Assembly: GCA_902616715.1 (NCBI GenBank)
Contig: CACMTR010000001.1
Location: 248,001-312,000, forward strand
Source: an uncultured SAR86 cluster bacterium
GTDB taxonomy: Bacteria > Pseudomonadota > Gammaproteobacteria > Magnimaribacterales > AG-339-G14
Reading direction: 5' to 3'
Length of the DNA: 64,000 nt
Shown here: positions 61,405 to 64,000 of the stretch, one piece after another
How the letters are laid out: every line of letters starts with the position of its first letter
Numbering within the stretch: position 1 is the stretch's first letter
Position numbers and translations under genes: made by a program
Notes under the pieces: generated by a model
Databases searched by the model: none
The model's input: the letters and a program-made list of their open reading frames with translations, nothing else
What the model was told of the DNA's origin: nothing

Positions 61405-61481
61405 CTCTCGGTAGCTCAGCTGGATAGAGCATCTGCCTTCTAAGCAGAGGGTCGCAGGTTCGAATCCTGCCCGGGAGGCCA
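61405..61481 (+). tRNA. tRNA-Arg (anticodon TCT)
   Basis: A 77-nt tRNA. Acceptor CTCTCGG pairs with CCGGGAG (one G-U), anticodon stem TCTGC/GCAGA encloses CTTCTAA, T-arm GCAGGTTCGAATCCTGC. Discriminator G, CCA encoded. Reads AGA/AGG, the main Arg codons in this AT-rich genome. The upstream tRNA-like element looks derived from it. Confidence 0.97.
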
Positions 61482-61487
61482 AGATAT

Positions 61488-61564
61488 GGTGGGCGTAGCT
61501 CAGTTGGTAGAGCGCTGGTTTGTGGTACCGGTTGTCGTGGGTTCAAGTCCCATCGTCCACCCCA
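61488..61564 (+). tRNA. tRNA-His (anticodon GTG)
   Basis: Acceptor GTGGGCG pairs with CGTCCAC (one G-U), the extra G at position -1 (61488) opposes C73 as usual for tRNA-His, and the anticodon loop is TTGTGGT. T-arm GTGGGTTCAAGTCCCAT. CCA encoded. The ORF track's long tig ORF starts inside this gene, an artefact. Confidence 0.97.
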
Positions 61565-61576
61565 TTTGGAGAAAAA

Positions 61577-62872
61577 ATGTTTGGATTAGGAAAAAAGGAA
61601 AAAGTAAAAAAACTTAAATTTAAGATTCTTTCTAGTGTGATGTCAGAAGACTATCAAAAAAAGCTGTTAAAAGAACAATCTTCTTCTGATTTAAAAGGAT
61701 ACAGAAAGGGAAAAGCTCCATTAGATGTAATTGAAAACATCTATGGGGAGCAACTTAAAGCGAGAGTTATTTATGAAGTAATGACAAACGAGTTTTACAA
61801 AATTATCACAGACAAAAAGATCTCAGTAGTAGGACAACCTGCTTTAAATCCTCTTTCTATGGATATTAAAAAAGATATTAATGTTGAAGCGTCATATGAA
61901 GTATATCCAGAATTTACTCTTAAGAAGTTTTCTTCTTTAAAAATAAAAAAACCAAAGTGTGATTTAAGTGAAGAAGATATAGATGGCACTATAGAAAAAA
62001 TGCAAAAAAGATTCGGAAAATTAGAAACCGTAGAAAAAGAAATATCCGACGGAGACTTTGCAAAAATAAATTTTGAAGGCTTTTTAGAGAATGAAAAATT
62101 TGAAGGTGGAGAAGCCAAGGACTATCTTATAGAAATTGGTTCTAAGAATATGATTCCGGGATTCGAGGAAGGATTAATAGGTTTAAAATCAGGCGATAAA
62201 AAAGATTTAATTTTGAACTTCCCGGAAGACTATCATGCAGAAAATCTCAAAGGTAAAGAAACTTTATTCAAAATAGAAGTAAATGAAGTTTTAAATACTC
62301 AACCCGCAGAATTAAATGAAGAATTTTTTACTCAAGCTGGCATCCCTTCAAGTTCGAAAGAAGACTTTAGAAGTAATCTAAAAAAACAATTGGAAAAGGA
62401 TTTAAAAGTTACGGAAAAAAGAAAACTAAAAGAAAGAATATTTGATGCAATAGGAGAACAAAATAGCTTAGAAATCCCTTCAGCAATGGTTTTAGCGGAA
62501 GCACAGAATTTGAGAAATTCTTCAGCTCAACAAATGGGAATGGACCCATCTAAGCTTAAGGACGATGAGCTTCCGATAAATACATTTGAAGAAAACGCAA
62601 CAAAAAGAGTAAAGCTTGGTGTAATCCTGAACAAGATTATAGAAGAACGAAAGATAGAAAAGAATGATGAAGTAATTAAAGAGTTAATAGAAGAAAGAGC
62701 CAGTGGTTTTAAAGATCCTGACCAATACAAACAATGGATATTTAGTAATGAAGAGCAGTTAAAAAATATTGAGTCTATTGCTTTAGAAGAACAGGTTACT
62801 GAACTTATTTCTTCTGAAGCAAAATGTGAAATAGAACAACTAAGTTTTGAAGAAATGATGTCAATGAGTTAA
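61577..62872 (+). CDS. tig: Trigger factor
   Basis: Ribosome-bound chaperone and peptidyl-prolyl isomerase. The track start (61520) lies within tRNA-His; the ATG at 61577, preceded by TTTGGAG, gives 431 residues. The ribosome-binding loop reads LKGYRKGKAPLDVIENIYG (usual form GFRxGK). The FKBP-like domain (about 145-230) includes DGDFAKINFEGFLENEKFEGG, and the helical C-terminal arms follow. It begins 12 bp after tRNA-His, so it may share the tRNA transcript. clpP follows by 9 bp. Confidence 0.94.
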   Translation: MFGLGKKEKVKKLKFKILSSVMSEDYQKKLLKEQSSSDLKGYRKGKAPLDVIENIYGEQLKARVIYEVMTNEFYKIITDKKISVVGQPALNPLSMDIKKDINVEASYEVYPEFTLKKFSSLKIKKPKCDLSEEDIDGTIEKMQKRFGKLETVEKEISDGDFAKINFEGFLENEKFEGGEAKDYLIEIGSKNMIPGFEEGLIGLKSGDKKDLILNFPEDYHAENLKGKETLFKIEVNEVLNTQPAELNEEFFTQAGIPSSSKEDFRSNLKKQLEKDLKVTEKRKLKERIFDAIGEQNSLEIPSAMVLAEAQNLRNSSAQQMGMDPSKLKDDELPINTFEENATKRVKLGVILNKIIEERKIEKNDEVIKELIEERASGFKDPDQYKQWIFSNEEQLKNIESIALEEQVTELISSEAKCEIEQLSFEEMMSMS

Positions 62873-62881
62873 ATTAAATCT

Positions 62882-63478
62882 ATGGATTACATGAATCAAC
62901 TCGTACCGATGGTGGTAGAACAAACACCTAGAGGTGAAAGAGCATTTGATATTTATTCTAGATTGCTTAAGGAAAGAGTTATTTTTATCACCGGAACAGT
63001 CGAAGATCATATGGCCAATTTAATAGTGGCCCAATTATTGTTTCTTGAAGCAGAAAATCCTGAGAAAGATATAAACCTTTATATAAATTCACCAGGCGGT
63101 TCAGTTACCGCCGGTCTTTCCATTTATGACACCATGACATATATAAAGCCTGACATTAGTACTTTATGTATTGGTCAAGCTTGTAGCATGGGAGCAGTAT
63201 TATTGGCTGGAGGTACTAAAGAAAAAAGATTTGCTTTACCAAATTCTAGAATAATGATCCACCAACCTATGGGAGGGTTTCAAGGTCAAGCAACTGATAT
63301 TGAAATTCATGCCAAAGAAATGTTAAAAATAAGAACCAAGTTAAATGAAATATTGTCTAAGCATAGTGAGCAATCTTTGAAAAAAATAACTCAAGATACT
63401 GAAAGAGATAATTTTATGTCTGGAGAAGAAGCATGCGAATATGGTTTGATTGATAAAGTTTTGTCTGAAAGAATTTAA
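62882..63478 (+). CDS. clpP: ATP-dependent Clp protease proteolytic subunit
   Basis: A 198-residue serine peptidase that forms the 14-mer chamber. [36 protein letters not shown] (catalytic Ser) and [18 protein letters not shown] (catalytic His) are intact, and the Asp follows in [19 protein letters not shown]. Works with ClpX encoded 2 bp downstream. Confidence 0.96.
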   Translation: MDYMNQLVPMVVEQTPRGERAFDIYSRLLKERVIFITGTVEDHMANLIVAQLLFLEAENPEKDINLYINSPGGSVTAGLSIYDTMTYIKPDISTLCIGQACSMGAVLLAGGTKEKRFALPNSRIMIHQPMGGFQGQATDIEIHAKEMLKIRTKLNEILSKHSEQSLKKITQDTERDNFMSGEEACEYGLIDKVLSERI

Positions 63479-63480
63479 AA

Positions 63481-64000
63481 ATGACTGAGAAAGAAAATAA
63501 AGAAAAACAATTATTTTGTTCGTTTTGTGGAAAAAATCAGAGCGAAGTTAAAAAGTTAATTGCTGGTCCCTCAGTATATATCTGTGATGAATGCGTTGCA
63601 CTTTGCAACGACATTATCAAAGAAGATACTTCAGAAGAAGTAAGCGAAAACAAGAAAGATAATCTACCCATTCCAGCAGAAATAAATAAAATTTTAGATC
63701 AATATGTTATCGGTCAAAACGATGCTAAGAAAATTCTCTCAGTTGCTGTCTACAATCATTACAAAAGGCTTAAAAATTCTAATATTGCGGATGACGTAGA
63801 ACTAGGTAAAAGTAACATTCTTTTACTTGGACCTACTGGTAGCGGAAAAACTTTACTTGCTCAAACATTAGCTAGACTTCTTGACGTTCCATTTACTATT
63901 GCAGATGCCACAACTCTTACTGAGGCTGGTTATGTAGGTGAAGATGTAGAGAATATAATTCAGAAATTGTTGCAAAAATGTGACTACGATGTCGAAAAAG
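63481..64000 (+). CDS. clpX: ATP-dependent Clp protease ATPase subunit ClpX (3' end outside window)
   Basis: Not in the ORF track because the stop is outside the window. The 173 visible residues hold the N-terminal zinc-binding domain ([19 protein letters not shown] then ICDECVALC; Cys 13, 16, 35, 38) and the start of the AAA+ domain: [26 protein letters not shown] and Walker A GPTGSGKT (117-124), then [17 protein letters not shown]. It unfolds tagged proteins for ClpP. Confidence 0.96.
   Translation, partial: MTEKENKEKQLFCSFCGKNQSEVKKLIAGPSVYICDECVALCNDIIKEDTSEEVSENKKDNLPIPAEINKILDQYVIGQNDAKKILSVAVYNHYKRLKNSNIADDVELGKSNILLLGPTGSGKTLLAQTLARLLDVPFTIADATTLTEAGYVGEDVENIIQKLLQKCDYDVEK

Noticed and set aside
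61520-61576. N-terminal extension of the tig ORF (MWYRLSWVQVPSS...)
   Set aside because: It lies in tRNA-His and before a good ribosome-binding site; the ATG at 61577 is the start.
1-64000. Mobile elements, prophage, CRISPR arrays, toxin-antitoxin or restriction systems
   Set aside because: No transposase, integrase, phage, cas or repeat-spacer pattern was seen; the HNH protein is the stand-alone housekeeping type and not next to a methylase.

Overview
The window is a strongly A+T-rich, gene-dense bacterial chromosome segment. Gene content and local order point to a marine, streamlined gammaproteobacterium of the SAR86 type. This is an inference from synteny, not a database match. The supporting signs are: folD - tRNA cluster - tig - clpP - clpX; csrA next to tRNA-Ser and tRNA-Arg; purM-purN-DUF3108 opposite a DUF2066 gene followed by hda; umuDC under an E. 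coli-type LexA box; aerobic ubiquinone synthesis by Coq7; YqgE; and a FabY-like ketosynthase. I see no insertion sequence, prophage or CRISPR array.

Layout. 1-10 kb: one long plus-strand run of touching genes (two related GPH/MFS symporters around a rhomboid protease and a DUF3604 protein, then BolA, TrhO, an MMPL/RND exporter and an alpha-methylacyl-CoA racemase). 10-15.5 kb: TatD nuclease (minus), thioesterase, MoxR/VWA pair, YadGH-like ABC exporter. 15.5-20.5 kb: tRNA-Ser, acyltransferase, csrA (absent from the ORF track), tRNA-Arg, a cytochrome P450 tightly packed between two tRNA genes, tRNA-Val, coq7, and the SOS-controlled umuDC operon. 20.5-24.8 kb: pyrB, HNH protein, DsbD/ScsB-like reductase, YqgE. 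24.8-30.5 kb: nadA-nadC-lipoprotein-recX-dnaX-recR-dcd operon. 30.5-39.4 kb: purine genes, DUF2066, CDP-alcohol transferase, Hda, SppA, TlpA-like protein, M23 peptidase, XseA. 39.4-47.6 kb: an acyl-CoA catabolic cluster (AtuA-like protein, enoyl-CoA hydratase, saccharopine-dehydrogenase-like protein, biotin-dependent carboxylase alpha and beta). 47.6-51.7 kb: tRNA-Val, tRNA-Asp, CobW-type GTPase, PanD, OYE-type oxidoreductase, SDR. 51.7-61 kb: an unusual 268-bp non-coding interval, SLC13 transporter, GpsA, DUF4389, FolE, Maf, SDR, FabY-like ketosynthase, acyl-CoA synthetase, FolD. 61-64 kb: tRNA-Pro, a tRNA-like element, tRNA-Arg, tRNA-His, tig, clpP and the start of clpX.

The most notable signals are non-coding or translational. 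(1) A probable minus-strand small RNA at 51.7-51.9 kb has repeated GGA motifs, a perfect 12-nt Shine-Dalgarno sequence and a strong terminator. It resembles a CsrA-sequestering RNA and occupies the only roomy convergent junction in the window. (2) A tRNA-like element beside tRNA-Arg(TCT) keeps a paired acceptor stem, D-stem and T-arm but has a long hairpin where the anticodon arm should be. (3) An A10 slippery tract inside dnaX would give a gamma-length product in either alternative frame. (4) The UAG stop codon of the P450 gene spans the 5' end of mature tRNA-Val, so RNase P processing would cut the mRNA inside its stop codon. Nine of ten convergent gene pairs overlap or sit within 2 bp of each other.
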